A stretch of 64,000 bases of DNA from Coenobita brevimanus (Eukaryota; Arthropoda; Malacostraca; Decapoda; Coenobitidae). Position numbers and translations under genes: made by a program. Positions 45,156 through 56,177 of the stretch are shown one piece after another. The stretch spans positions 4,892,528 to 4,956,527 of the forward strand of contig CM064666.1 of the NCBI GenBank assembly GCA_032717465.1, given 5' to 3'. The stretch's first letter is position 1; each line of letters begins with the position of its first letter. The notes under the pieces are model-generated. The model was given only the letters and a program-made list of their open reading frames with translations. It ran no database searches and was not told where the DNA came from.

Positions 45156-45696
45156 TGTCTTCCATACCAAAATTCGCTTTAACAGAGTTTCATCTCCTTT
45201 CCTTTCAGCTACCTCAAGAATGTTCTTCCAGCCTTCTCTCTCAAAAATCCAAAGCCCTTCTGTGGTCCACGATTGCCTTCTCTTCATTTTCTTGGGGTTC
45301 TCAGACCCACAAAATATTGAATCTGGTTTGAATAAACCCGTATCATACGAAGATCTTTTAGGTCTATAGGAAGTAGAGGGTTCTTGATCTGCGTGTTCAT
45401 CCTTCAGACGGTTCAGATTGGCAGTGAATCTAGTGTAACATACCGTATGAGAGGCATGATGAGGCTCGATAGCTTGTGGAATAAGGGTACATGTTATCAT
45501 CCATCCTGTGAACAGAGCCAGGAGGTTGTGCCTGTCGTCTAGCTTTGACATTCTGTAGTCTAAGTAAACGTTCCTCAGGATTCTTTATTTCTGAAAACAG
45601 TTTTATTTCACCATATTTCAGTCCATTAACATGTGTGACGCACGTCTTTGAATCATCGCTCTTCTTTTTCTTTGATGGTTCCTTGACTTCGGCCAT
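45156..45696 (-). pseudogene. Fragment of an unrecognised CY-motif protein family
   Basis: Two overlapping minus-strand frames make one protein-like sequence. The first starts MAEVKEPSKKKK at 45696 and reads FSEIKNPEERLLRLQNVKAR to about 45490. The second continues LIPQAIEPHHASHTVCYTRF, NLNRLKDEHADQEPSTS, KPDSIFCGSENPKKMKRR and ERKGDETLLKRI to the stop at 45153-45155. The switch implies one frameshift near 45487-45495. The combination H..CYxRFT with a later FC-G/C-x2 motif and a KDE.LL.RI block recalls N-terminal domains of many uncharacterised invertebrate proteins. I cannot name a function. It ends abruptly after VWKT, so it is probably one exon or a dead copy. Confidence 0.5.
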
Positions 45697-45699
45697 ACT

Positions 45700-46369
45700 T
45701 CAAATGTTAATATTATCATTCCTGTATACAGTATAAGGCATTAGTACCCGAGAATATTTTATAAATAAGGAGATTATGTCAGGGGAATGTGGGCAATATA
45801 TACCTCCAAGAAAACCATAAATGTAATAGGTCACTAACCTAACTATTTAACGATTTTCATGGTCACAAAACTGCAATATGCTCCTAAAACACCTTCAGTG
45901 TTACTTTATATATTGTTAAATGTAACTTTGATGAAGAGAACATTTTAAAGCTTCATGATAACAGATGATCTGAACTGGATATCAGGGAATGGAGCTTCAA
46001 AGGTAATGATAAAGAATATTGTTAGCCAAACATCCATGTAAAATAAGTTATAATTTGGTTATGGCAAAATAATGTCAGGCATCCTGTTTTGTGTGGAAGA
46101 TACAATAAGAATCATAGATTTCTGAATAGCAGAAAAAATTTCCTTTCTCTTGGTACCAAATATGTCATTATAAACATCATTATGAGCGATTTACGGTCTT
46201 AGGAAAAACATGTTTACTCAGAGGTCTGTGGGAGACTCGAAATCCCTGCTTTTACGGTAAACGTATAAATGTGCTCAAATCACTCAGTGTATTCCAGTTT
46301 ATTCACTGTTAGTTGTCCATTCCATGTTGGCGACATAACAAGGCTTCAGAAAAATGCTATGAAGTTAAG
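45700..46369. other. AT-rich, no gene seen
   Basis: No coding motif or repeat family recognised. Confidence 0.5.
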
Positions 46370-46745
46370 TTGTGGGGGGGGGGGTGCACGAGGGGCCATG
46401 GTGTAGTGGGTTGGTGTGCTGGGCGAAGTGGGTGGGTGGGTGAGTGGGTGTGCTGGGCAAAGTGGGTGGGTGAGTGGGTGTGCTGGGCGAAGTGGGTTGA
46501 GTGCGTGAAATGAGTATGGTTTGTGAGCTCGATGTGGTAGGTGGGCAGGGTGGGATGGTTGGAGTTGTGGAAAGGGCTGGGTGGTAATATGGGCTGCTCA
46601 TGTGGGAAGGGTGCGTGCACTCATTGAGTTGGTAGGTGGGGGGATCCATTACTTTCCAGAGGACAAGCAAGATGACGGGCTTACTACACATGGGTGAGTA
46701 TGGGTGGATTGGTTGACCAGTGGTTGGGTGGGTGGGTGGATAGGG
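46370..46745 (+). repeat. G-rich minisatellite, ~30-34 bp units
   Basis: A run of eleven G is followed by three tandem units of GTGTGCTGGGCGAAGTGGGT with GGGTGGGTGAGTGG (about 46408-46500), then looser GGGTGG sequence. It ends with GGACAAGCAAGATGACGGGC and TTACTACACATGGG, the diverged counterpart of the end word at 24750. Confidence 0.75.
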
Positions 46746-47639
46746 TAAAATAGATTCAGTTTGGAAACACAAGCAGAAATACGTTAAAAGACACGTAAAA
46801 TGGTAGCACTGCCTGACACTTTTGTCGATATTACTGACCATGTGACCTTGGACTTATTTTTTATAATGCTGACAACATGATACTGAAAAACATACTGACC
46901 GTTTGAAGGAGTCTTAAGATCATACGACATTCATGTTAATGTCAACCGGTATATCATTCACAATGATACTCATACCAACCAAAAAGCTAAAAACTCTCTC
47001 CTCAACGATGAACTCTACATCCATTTATTTTATCTGTTTTGAACAACACTGTTGAACAGCATATATGATTAAATGGATGGTAAGAAAGATTACTAGAGGT
47101 GTGTATAAATTAAAACGTTAGAACAGAATTATATAACTAAAAATAATCTTTACAGGCACTGAGACAAATAAAAATAATTATAATAATTTCATTTTGTCTA
47201 CCGTTACACGATTTCACTCCTCATGGGAAAGTTCCTGCCCCATGAAATACAAGTTCAGTACCCTTTTCCTGAACACTACGTGGTTTTAAGTAATTATTTT
47301 TCACATTATTCAGCTGTGAGTTTAATAACTTCTGAGTTCCAAAACTTGCCTCAGTTATATTCAGCTTCACAGCTTGGTTGTCACACAAGTTTGAACCAAT
47401 GACCAGGAGCCCCAAGCCTCCACCCACTGACTCCCCCTCACCCACCACACTTACGCTCCTCCCACTTGCTAACTTTACCCCTTTTTTAAGCAAAGATTTA
47501 GGCGCCATTTCTTGACTGAAAAATTTCCTAAGTCCGAGAACTCTAGTCCTTGATTGTACTATTGTCAACATATGAACCCGGTACAGTATAAGAGTGTGGC
47601 TTGGGTCAGGCAATTGGGACTTTGATGAATGGTCGTGGA
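46746..47639. other. No gene seen
   Basis: Mostly AT-rich. A 130-codon minus-strand frame (47221-47613) has no recognised motif. Confidence 0.5.
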
Positions 47640-47990
47640 GAGCGCAGACGTGTATTCGTTGTTCTTTCCTCTAGCGTTATAGGGCTGCCTCACCGGCAAT
47701 AGTTTTGTACACAGCCCAATAAAGTTAGGTTAGCTAGATCTCATTTTCCTCGCAGGCATATTAGAGATATAGTAGGTTTCTATATCTACTTACTGAGATT
47801 GCCTTTGCTTACTCTCCTCTGGAGTGTATCCCCCTCTGATCGCTCTGGGGTGTGAGATACACACAGGCGCGTCCTCCCGAGAGTGCTTTGAGAGGGTAAT
47901 CTGAGACTAGGTGTGTTTTCCCCCGGTAATTTCTCCCTTGGTCGTTTTTCTCTATCTTCCTACTTCCACCTTGAGGGGGAAGTGGTCACT

Positions 47991-49329
47991 ATGGTGGAAG
48001 CCCCTGCTGCCTCCCCCTCCCCTTCAGGGGGGGAGGTAGTCCTGACCGACCCCCGACTATCTCACGGACGGACTGCCCCCAGACTGAACGGCCCCAGACA
48101 TGTACCCGTCTTGACATCAATGTAAAAAACGCATCGTTTGTTTTGATTCATGCGGTTGGTTCCACTTCCCTGTCCAGCCTCAATCCCTTCATTATCAAGA
48201 AAGTGATTGATGGGTGTGCAGGTGAGGTGGAACAAGTGAAAAACTTGCAAGTGGAGACCTTCTCGTAAAAACTATGAATTCAGCCCAGGTAAAGGATTTG
48301 TTGAAACTGAGCAAGTTCCACAGTTATGATGTCCAAACAATGATCCCCCACTCCATGAATTCCTGCAAGGGTGTTATCACCTGCAGGGATCTTATGCTTA
48401 TGGAGGAAGAAGAAATTGTACAGGAACTTGCTCAGCAAGATGTAATAGAGGCAAGGTTCATTACCAGATTCTCGGAAGGCATAAGGACGAAGACTGCAAC
48501 AGATATCTTGACTTTTGGCAAAGTATCGCTCCCTACTAATGTGAAAGTAGGATACGAAATTATCAATGTGAGACCATACATTCCCAATCCCCTTTGTTGT
48601 GCAAAGTGTCAGCTCTATGGACACCACGAAAAGGCTTGTCGGGCTTCCAACTTCGTGTGTGGCAGGTGCGCGACTGTAGGACATTCTGCTGAACACTGTA
48701 CATCCGAGAATGAATGTTGCTTCCACTGTAAGGATGCTCACACCACTTCCTCTAGGGTTTGTTCCAAGTGGAAGAAGGAGAAAGAGGTCTGCATAGTGAA
48801 AGCGACTGAGGGTATATCCTTTTACGATGCTAGGAAGAAGGTGAAGGAGTTGCATGCAACTCCCAAGCCTAATGTCTCCTATGCATCGGCGATTGTGTCC
48901 CGTCCCGTGATGTGCACCGTGGAGACACGGACTGACCTTACCTTCGCTCCTCATGCCACTTGCCCTACCTCTCAGTCTAGAACCCCTGTATGTTCCAACT
49001 CTCTCACAGACATCCCTGTCGCTACTTCTTACTCTCAGGCTGCTGCTGCTCCTTCACAGTCGGTGTGGCCAAAATCAAAGTCTGACAAGTCTGATAAGAT
49101 TAATCTGACCACCCTCACCATGCTGGCACGTCCTCATGTCCTACCCGCTCCTGGTCCAGCGAGGGAGAGAAAGAATAGCTCTTCCTCGGTGGAGTCTGGG
49201 AACCTTGTTATTAATGAGAATATGGAGGTTTCCATAAGCAAGCACCGGGATAGGTCCCCCGGTAGTCGCTCGCCTGCTGGCGGGCGGCAAAAAAAGACCA
49301 AGCACACAGGCCCCCAACGAAAATCTTAA
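47991..49329 (+). pseudogene. LINE ORF1, gag-like with CCHC zinc knuckles
   Basis: The open part is 48274-49329. An N-terminal RRM-like region reads FVLIHAVGSTSLSSLNPF before it in a different frame (about 48135-48265), so at least one frameshift and a stop near 48268 break the start. The core contains SCKGVITCRDLM and VGYEIINVRPYIPNPL. Three knuckles follow: CAKCQLYGHHEKAC, CGRCATVGHSAEHC and CFHCKDAHTTSSRVC (the last lacks the canonical His spacing). The carboxyl third is Ser/Pro/Lys-rich. In I-type elements ORF1 binds the element RNA. Its TAA is directly followed by the ATG of ORF2. Confidence 0.85.
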
Positions 49330-52300
49330 ATGGCAGCATTCACTGTGTTACAGTGGAACTGCAGGGGTCTTAGGAATAAATTACACAATATAGCTATCTT
49401 GCTTTCATTACACAAGCCAGACATTGTTTGTTTGCAGGAGACGCGCCTGGAGGATCATCCTGATCCTCCACAGCTCAAACACTACCACTCGTATAGAAGA
49501 TATGAAGGTCACGGAGTTGCCATTTACACACACAAATCACACCCACAAACGGAAATGATTCTAAATTCTACTCTGGAAGCTGTTGCATGCTGAGTAAAAT
49601 TTAATAACACGTATCTGTCTATTTGCTCTCTGTACTGGCATCCACATGACCTCATTCATAGTGATGTTTTAAATTTACTATTTGAACATCTTCCTGAAAA
49701 TAAGTTAGTGTTGGGCGATTTTAATGACCATCACTATCAATGGGGTAGCTTGAGATTTGATGGTCTTGGGGAGCAAGTAGCTGGCCTAATACTACAGTCC
49801 AACCCGTCTTCTGAACGATGGCAGAGCAATTCGTGTAGATGATCGTACTGGTAACTTTTCGGCCATTGTCTTATCTTTGGTCTCCCCTGGTATACATCAA
49901 GATTTCTCATGGGACCCTTATGATGACTCCTTGGGAAGTGATCATTTATCCATCAGTCTTTCTTATACACGCGACATCGTTTTGGAACCTCCACCTCCAA
50001 AATTCAACTATAAGAAAGCAGATTGGGGATCCTTCTCAAGGATCACCAATTTAGATATATCTGGGGAAACCATAGATGTTAAGGTCGAAAATGTAACTAC
50101 TTCCACATTACACGCAGCTGAGGCTGCTATTCCCAAGACTTCTACAGTTCATGTGAAGCATAGAGCACATTGGTGGACGCCGGATTGCCGACAGGCATTA
50201 AGAAAACGCAATAGGAGATACAGGATTTTTGATAGTCAGCCCACTGAGGAAAATTTTATTGCATACAAACAGGCACAGGCTGAGGCAAGGAGAATAATAA
50301 GAAGGGCCAAACGTGACTCCTGGCGGTCCTTTGTGTCCACGGTGACTCGTACAACACCATTAAGTAAAGTCTGTTCCACAATAAGAATATTAAATAATAA
50401 AGGCCCATACTTCCCTGTGACCACACTGCAGGTGAATAATACCATCTATGACGAGCCAGTGGACGTTGCTAACATCCTCGCCAGGAGTTTTTCTCATGTA
50501 AATATCTCAGCCAATTATGATCCGCGTTTTCAACATCATACACGCACGGCTGAGCTACAGTTAGTAGACTTTGCCACAGAAGACGTAGACTCCCTGTACA
50601 ATCAAGAGTTTACGCTAGATGAACTGCTCCTTGCTCTTAAATCCTGTAAAGACACCAGCCCTGGACCAAACACCATCACGTACGGTATGATCCAGCATCT
50701 TAATCAAGACAACATGATTAAGATGTTAGCATTGTACAATGAGATTTGGGGGTCTCGAACGTTCCCAAACTCATGGCACTTTGAGCATGTCATACCGATA
50801 CCCAAAGAGGCTGGTCGTCTTATGAATCTCACTTCATTTCGTCCTATTGTGTTGACTTCTTGTCTATGTAAGGTCATGGAACAAATGGTAAACAATATGC
50901 TTCTTTTTGTTTTAGAGTCGAAGAATTTGCTAAATGATCAATAATGTGGCTTCCGTTAATACAGAAGTTCACTAGATCATTTAATGAATTTGGAACATTG
51001 TATTACAGAGACATTTCCCAATAAAGAACTCATGATAGGGGTGTTCTTGGACATCCATAAGGCCTATGACATGACATGGCAACACGGCATACTAATGAAG
51101 CTCTATGCTTATGGTTTAAGAGGAAATTTGCCTATTTTTATTTCAAATTTCTTAAGGGACAGGACTTTCTGTGAAATTGCCCCGTAATGTACCATCAGAT
51201 ATATTTATCCAGGAAAACAGGGTGCCGCAGGGAAGTGTGCTTAGTCCCACATTATTTAGCATTATGATCAATGATATTCTGTCATCAGCTCCCATCCTGA
51301 GGAATCTTAAAAGCTCGCTCTATGCTGACGATTGTGTAATATGGCACTCTTCCTATAATGCACAATTTTCGGCTGGGCGGATTCAAGCAGCCCTTGACTT
51401 CGTCCACCAATTGACCTTGCAGTGAGGATTTAAGTTTTCCGTCCCTATGTGTGGTACCGTAGTCTTCACTAATCGTAACGTACCTAATTTGTGCTTAACT
51501 TTGGATAATCAGGCGGTACCTTTACAAATTTCTGGAAAGTTTTTGGGAATACATTTTGATCATCGTTTGAACTTCAAAATTCATGTTAATAATTTGCTTG
51601 CTCGTTGTGATAAATCAGTAAATGTCCTCAAGTACCTAGCAGGTACTATATGGGGTGCCGACAGAAAATCTTTATTAATGGTGTAAAAGTCCCTTATTCG
51701 ATCAAAGCTAGACTATGGCGCACAGGTGTATGGTTCGGCATCCGATGCCACGCTGAAAGGACTGGATGTATTGCAGAATAAATGTTTGTGAATGTGTCTT
51801 GGAGCCGTCTGGTGTACCCGTGTAGCTCGTATGGAAGTGGAGGCGAATGTGCCTCCCCTCCGTATTTGCCTTGACCACCTGGCTTGGTCCTTTGGCCTCA
51901 GAACATCGAGGAAAATATCGGCAATGTGGCCTGTATCCCCCTGCATCAATACCACCACCTTCTGCAGGGGGTGCTTCAGCCACTTGCCGTTCACCTCCAC
52001 TTACTAACTCAGGAGCTTGGTGTGGACCTCAATGACTGTGACAAGTTGGTGTTTAAAAATATAGCGCCTTGGGAGCCACCCGGCTTTACTGTTGATGTAT
52101 CATGGCTCCCAGCACCAAAGGCCCAGGCGTCGGAGGCGGAGGTCCACCACTTGTTTCGTAACATCATCATTCGTCATTTGGGGTCCCACCAATTGTACAC
52201 CGACGGTTCCAAGTCGAGTGAATGTGTGGGTGCTAGTGTATGGTCGACTGAATGTGCCCTCAGGTATCGGTTGCGGACTCATACATCTGTGTTTACCTCC

Positions 52301-52912
52301 GAACTTTTTGCTTTTGACAAAGCCATAGACTACGCTCTCAATTCTAGGCATGACTCATTTGTCATATTTTCAGATTCAAAGTCAGCCCTTCAGGCAATTG
52401 CATCTTGTACTACAGACTCTCACGAGATCCAGGGCCGCATTGTTAATAAGTTGCATTCATGCAACGGGTCATTCACGCTGAACTGGGTGCCTGGTCATTG
52501 TTGCATCTACTGCAATGAGCAGGCTGACTTACTTGCAAAGTCGGCTGTAGAGTTCGAGGAGACTTGGGATGTTCCTCGTGATCTACGGTCGAGTCTCTCT
52601 CTCGGAAAGAATTCAATTAATCTTCAGTGGCAAGGTCAGTGGACCAGACTAATTATTCAAATGTGTAAGCCGTACCTGGGCGACTGGGCCACTGCCAACC
52701 GTCCTAGTCGCCTGGAAGAAAAAGTGTTGGCCCGATTATGGCTTAATGCCACAATGCTTACGCACATGAAACCTTATATGGAAAAACGATTCCCACCGCA
52801 CTGTGATATCTGTGATACGGTGTTATCTATCAGTCATATCATCCTGCACTGTCGGCGATTTATTCGTGAACGTGCTTCACGTCCCCTTCACCCTTTCCAC
52901 CATCCTGGGTGA
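49330..52912 (+). pseudogene. LINE ORF2: endonuclease, reverse transcriptase, RNase H
   Basis: The endonuclease starts at once (LQWNCRGLRNK, VCLQETRLED) and stops at a TGA at 49591-49593. It continues with LGDFNDHHYQWG (49715) and, after a frameshift near 49830, SDHLSISL (49940). RT runs [53 protein letters not shown] and LYADDCVIW (YADD near 51321). RNase H is intact in motif: QLYTDGSKS (Asp at 52202), FTSELFAF, FSDSKSAL and WVPGHC with NEQADLLAK. The C-terminus has CDICDTVLSISHIILHC. Breaks include TAA at 50942, TAA at about 50957, a shift near 51170, TGA at 51423, TAA at 51684 and TGA near 51789. Confidence 0.88.
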
Positions 52913-53039
52913 TGGGGACATTGTTATGACCGATAAATTGATGGCTTTCTTGAGAGAGACTGGACTGATCAGAGTGATGTGACTTTTTTACTATATAATT
53001 TTGTTTTTTATCGACTGTAATTATGTATATATTGTACTA

Positions 53040-53470
53040 ATAGTTAGGGTTGACAGTTGACATATTTGAAATAGTTCCTTCTTCCCACTGATCTATTTCT
53101 AATATTGATGTCCCCTACATTAAACCCTGTTCCTCGACTGACAGTCACCAACTGATGAGTGCAAGTGTGCAATATAGAATGGTATTGGGCACTTGCAGTC
53201 GATGGTGGTCTGTTGGGCGAGGTTCTTCAATTTTGTACATATTTTGTGAACATATTATAACATCTTGCTTAAGTTATTCTAATTAGGGCCAACAGCTGAC
53301 ATATATGGAAATGTTCCTGACTCGTCTGGTTCCCTTTCATATATTGATGTCCCCTATATTAGGTTGTGCCTCGACTGACAGTCACCAGGTGATGAGTGCA
53401 GGTGTGTAATGTAGAAAGGCATTACATGTCTGCAGTCGATGGTGTTCTGTTAGTCGAGGTATTTTTACCA
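53040..53470 (+). repeat. Tandem duplication in the LINE 3' UTR (~239 bp period)
   Basis: Words recur at 239 bp spacing: GACATATTTGAAATAGTTCC versus GACATATATGGAAATGTTCC; TATTGATGTCCCCTA in both; CTCGACTGACAGTCACCA in both; GCAGTCGATGGTG in both. Identity is high but imperfect. Confidence 0.8.
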
Positions 53471-53636
53471 TTAGTGTAATTCTAGCTATTTTTCTCTGTA
53501 GGATTTAGTATAGGTTAGCGATTTGTCTGCTAGGTGATTAGTTTTAGGGTCTTTAAATTAGGTTTTTCTTTATAAGGTATAAAAAATATAAAACCAAGAA
53601 AAAATAAAAAAATAAAAATACAAAAAAATAAAATAA

Positions 53637-53885
53637 TGTACCCCCCCTCCACAATATGTCTACCCCCAATGTATATATGTCCCCCCCCCAATGCATACAT
53701 GCCCCCACTAAACTTGCTGACTTAGCACGCTTTCCCAGGACCTGAAGCCTGGGAAGGAGGCGTTATTGCATCAGTTCTTAACAGGCAGCCAAGACGGGCA
53801 GACTATTTTACTGTGAGCTTGTAATAAACTCCTTATCTAGCTGTTTGTACACGGAGTTACTATCACCAAAGTATTGCAAGGTACA
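53637..53885 (+). repeat. 5' LTR
   Basis: Starts TGTACCCCCCCTCC and ends AAGGTACA. It contains GTATATATG near 53670 and the poly-A signal AATAAA at 53823-53828. Nearly identical to 62344-62590. Confidence 0.92.
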
Positions 53886-53887
53886 TT

Positions 53888-53910
53888 TGGTAGCAGCGGT
53901 GTTTCGAACC
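53888..53910 (+). promoter_or_regulatory. Primer-binding site, initiator tRNA-Met type (probable)
   Basis: TGGTAGCAG, two bases after the LTR, is complementary to the CTGCTACCA 3' end of eukaryotic initiator tRNA-Met. Pairing beyond nine bases is imperfect, although TTTCGA further on also fits the T arm. Confidence 0.65.
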
Positions 53911-54803
53911 ATCAGATTCTGACCGCCTCCTCCGATTTTAGTGACACCACAAGATACACAAAGTCTCACATCTCCCAGCCTCTCCCCTCTTCAGTGCCTC
54001 TAGTGGTGTAATACCTGGCTGTGCTTTCCGAGTGTACAATTTATCTCACCAGTGCTCACCTCTCAAACAACCCCATCCACACGCCTTGTTCCTGACTGCA
54101 CGTGTCACCGTCGCCGACCTACACACCTGTTGCACCTGTTCCCAGCATCTGTTCTGCACTCATTATAATTCCTGCCCCCACGGTGCCACTTATCACTGTC
54201 TGCCCACTGCCTGCCCACCACCATTCTCTGCATTTGCAAATCACCAGCTCTACACCTGCCTTGAACCAACATCTGCCCTCACAACCCACCACCGGCCCCA
54301 TCGCCGCACCGCCCTGCCGTCACCCACATCTGGTCTGCATTACGGAGCCTCCTAAGACCGCCACTCCCTGCCAGTGACTCATCGCAGCGTCTCTTCTCCT
54401 CTCCGCCCAGCTGTCTCTCCACCGCCGCCCCGCCTCGCCCCACCCAGCCCCGCCCCGCCCCGCCCCAGCCCAGCTACTCCCAGCCACCCTTGCACGTCAT
54501 ACATCTCGACACTCCCGTCTCTACTGTGTAACTATAGTATATCTTTCCTTTCTATAGAGATTATCCTCGATTTTCTCTACAGATTGGATATTGTAAATAT
54601 TCCATCTCATTTCCATTCCCCGTTTTCATCTTCACCTACGTTATTTATAATCCATCTCATCCTTCGCCTTTTATTTAAGCCATCCATCCCCGCACCTTCA
54701 TTTATTTTCACACCTACTCGTGTATTTCCATTCTCTCATTGTTATTTATACATTTCCACCTACGTATCCATCTTCATCCTTTCATTTTCCATTGCCGCAT
54801 TAA
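53911..54803 (+). other. Provirus leader, C-rich, non-coding
   Basis: About 900 bases with a GC-rich CCCCGCCCCGCCCC stretch at 54440-54475. Frames here are Pro/Ser/Thr-rich without motifs. Packaging signals and a splice donor would be expected here but none can be pinned down. Confidence 0.5.
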
Positions 54804-56177
54804 ATGTCATACTTTCCACGTCAACCGCTTAACACCAGCCCTCTCGACCCGGAAACATCCCATGATCATACCCCATCTGCCGACTCTAACACAATCACTC
54901 ATTTACGAAGTGGCAAAGAGTACCACCGCCCTGTAATTGAGCCTCCCGTTTCACTTCCCGCAGAATCACTTACTACCCATCCTACACTTGTAAATCCAGA
55001 TACCTCCTCCTCTACTCCTGCCTCTACACTCCCTTCTTCTTCCTCTACTCCTTCTCCTGTCGTTCCCTCTCCTGCCTCCCTCCATACCCCGTCTTGCTCG
55101 CCCTTACCTGCCACTACCTTCTCACTCTCCCACACCTTTCCTGCCGCCACTTCTGCACTTCCAGCCATGGCCAACCCTCCACAGTCTATCTATCTCGACG
55201 ATGCCAATCGTCCCAAATTTACCGGCCAGGACCCAACTTGGTCTGTCTATGATATCCTCAGAGAAGACGAAACAGAAATCCACAATAGACAGATAACCGA
55301 TGAATCGCTCAAAGTACCCTACCTCATGGGTCACTTGCACCACGGCAAATCGGACATCGGATCTGCGATCCGTGCAGGACATTTCGATAGCATTCATACC
55401 TTTGCTGATTTTCGTATGGAACTCATCAGCCTTTGCTGCCAGCATTCAAATACCGCGTCTCTCATGGGATTCATTAATCTCCTAAACCAACTAGATGAGG
55501 ACTTGTGAGTCCCAGCGCAATATGCCAAGCTCCGCGAAGCTGCCGCCGCCATGAGAGCAACTAGTAGCGAGATGCTCCAATTACTGGTAGGCACAAAATG
55601 GTTAGAAGACAAGAATGGCGTTCCAATGCTTTCATTCACCAACTTTGCTGACTTAACTGGTTACCTGAGATTCCTTCACTGGCTTACTCCTAAACAGCGA
55701 GAGCTAGCCTTGGAAATTGATTTCAATCTAGGAGATAAAATTATTCAGGTCACTAAAGCCATTCATGAAAGAACAGGTTTGAACTACATGCATCAGGACA
55801 CCACCCAAACCTTGGCCTCCTCAGTCTGTCACACCTCCACTACCCCAGACCAATCTCGCTCCCGTCCCGCCACACGCGGCAGACCTGCCACACATTGTTC
55901 TCCTACCGCAGGTCGTGATCAATCTAGCGTCCGACGAAACAGACAATCTTCGATTCTTTGCTGGCACTGTGGTCATCCTGGACATCGAGCATCCAGTTGC
56001 GACCGTACATACAGACGTACTCACTCCCAAACCAGACAGCGTACGCCTTCCCACTCACGTCGTCCACACTGCAAATACCACAAATCAAGCACGACTCACA
56101 TCACTGAGGAATGTCGTTACCTCAACCGCCAACAGTTGGGGGAAGCGCCGCACCCGTATCGGACCAATATCACGTAG
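54804..56177 (+). pseudogene. gag: gag, one in-frame stop
   Basis: A single frame runs from ATG at 54804 to TAG at 56175-56177, broken only by TGA at 55506-55508 (after the residues DEDL). Residues 1-130 are Ser/Thr/Pro-rich. A capsid-like helical region follows (about 135-330, with TGQDPTWSVYDIL and FADFRMELISL before the stop and a KWLED..LTGYLRFLHWL region after). A basic, Arg-rich nucleocapsid has one canonical CCHC knuckle, CWHCGHPGHRASSC (55959-56000), and a second C-H-C cluster near 56080. Gag would form the particle core. The lone TGA could be a recent nonsense mutation or, less likely, a read-through codon. Its 3' end overlaps pol by 70 bp. Confidence 0.85.

Larger units (their letters stand above)
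47640..53636 (+). mobile_element. I-type non-LTR retrotransposon, near full length, decayed
   Basis: Order: a 5' leader (from about 47640; the exact start is not visible), gag-like ORF1 (47991-49329) with three CCHC knuckles, and ORF2 (49330-52912) with endonuclease, YADD RT, RNase H and a terminal Cys/His motif. A ~650 bp 3' UTR containing a 239 bp duplication follows, then an A-rich tail (53576-53636). An RNase H domain after RT is typical of the I superfamily. At least seven stops or frameshifts inactivate it. The tail continues beyond the Gypsy provirus at 62591 (ATAAAATAAATATATA). Confidence 0.88.

Noticed and set aside
47221..47613. 130-codon minus-strand frame
   Set aside because: No motif, no family resemblance, and a leader-less AT-rich context. 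Treated as chance.
48280..48954. 224-codon minus-strand frame
   Set aside because: Antisense of LINE ORF1, which has zinc knuckles on the plus strand.
54032..54832. Pro/Ser/Thr-rich frames in the provirus leader
   Set aside because: They reflect C-rich composition. Gag starts at 54804 with recognisable downstream domains.
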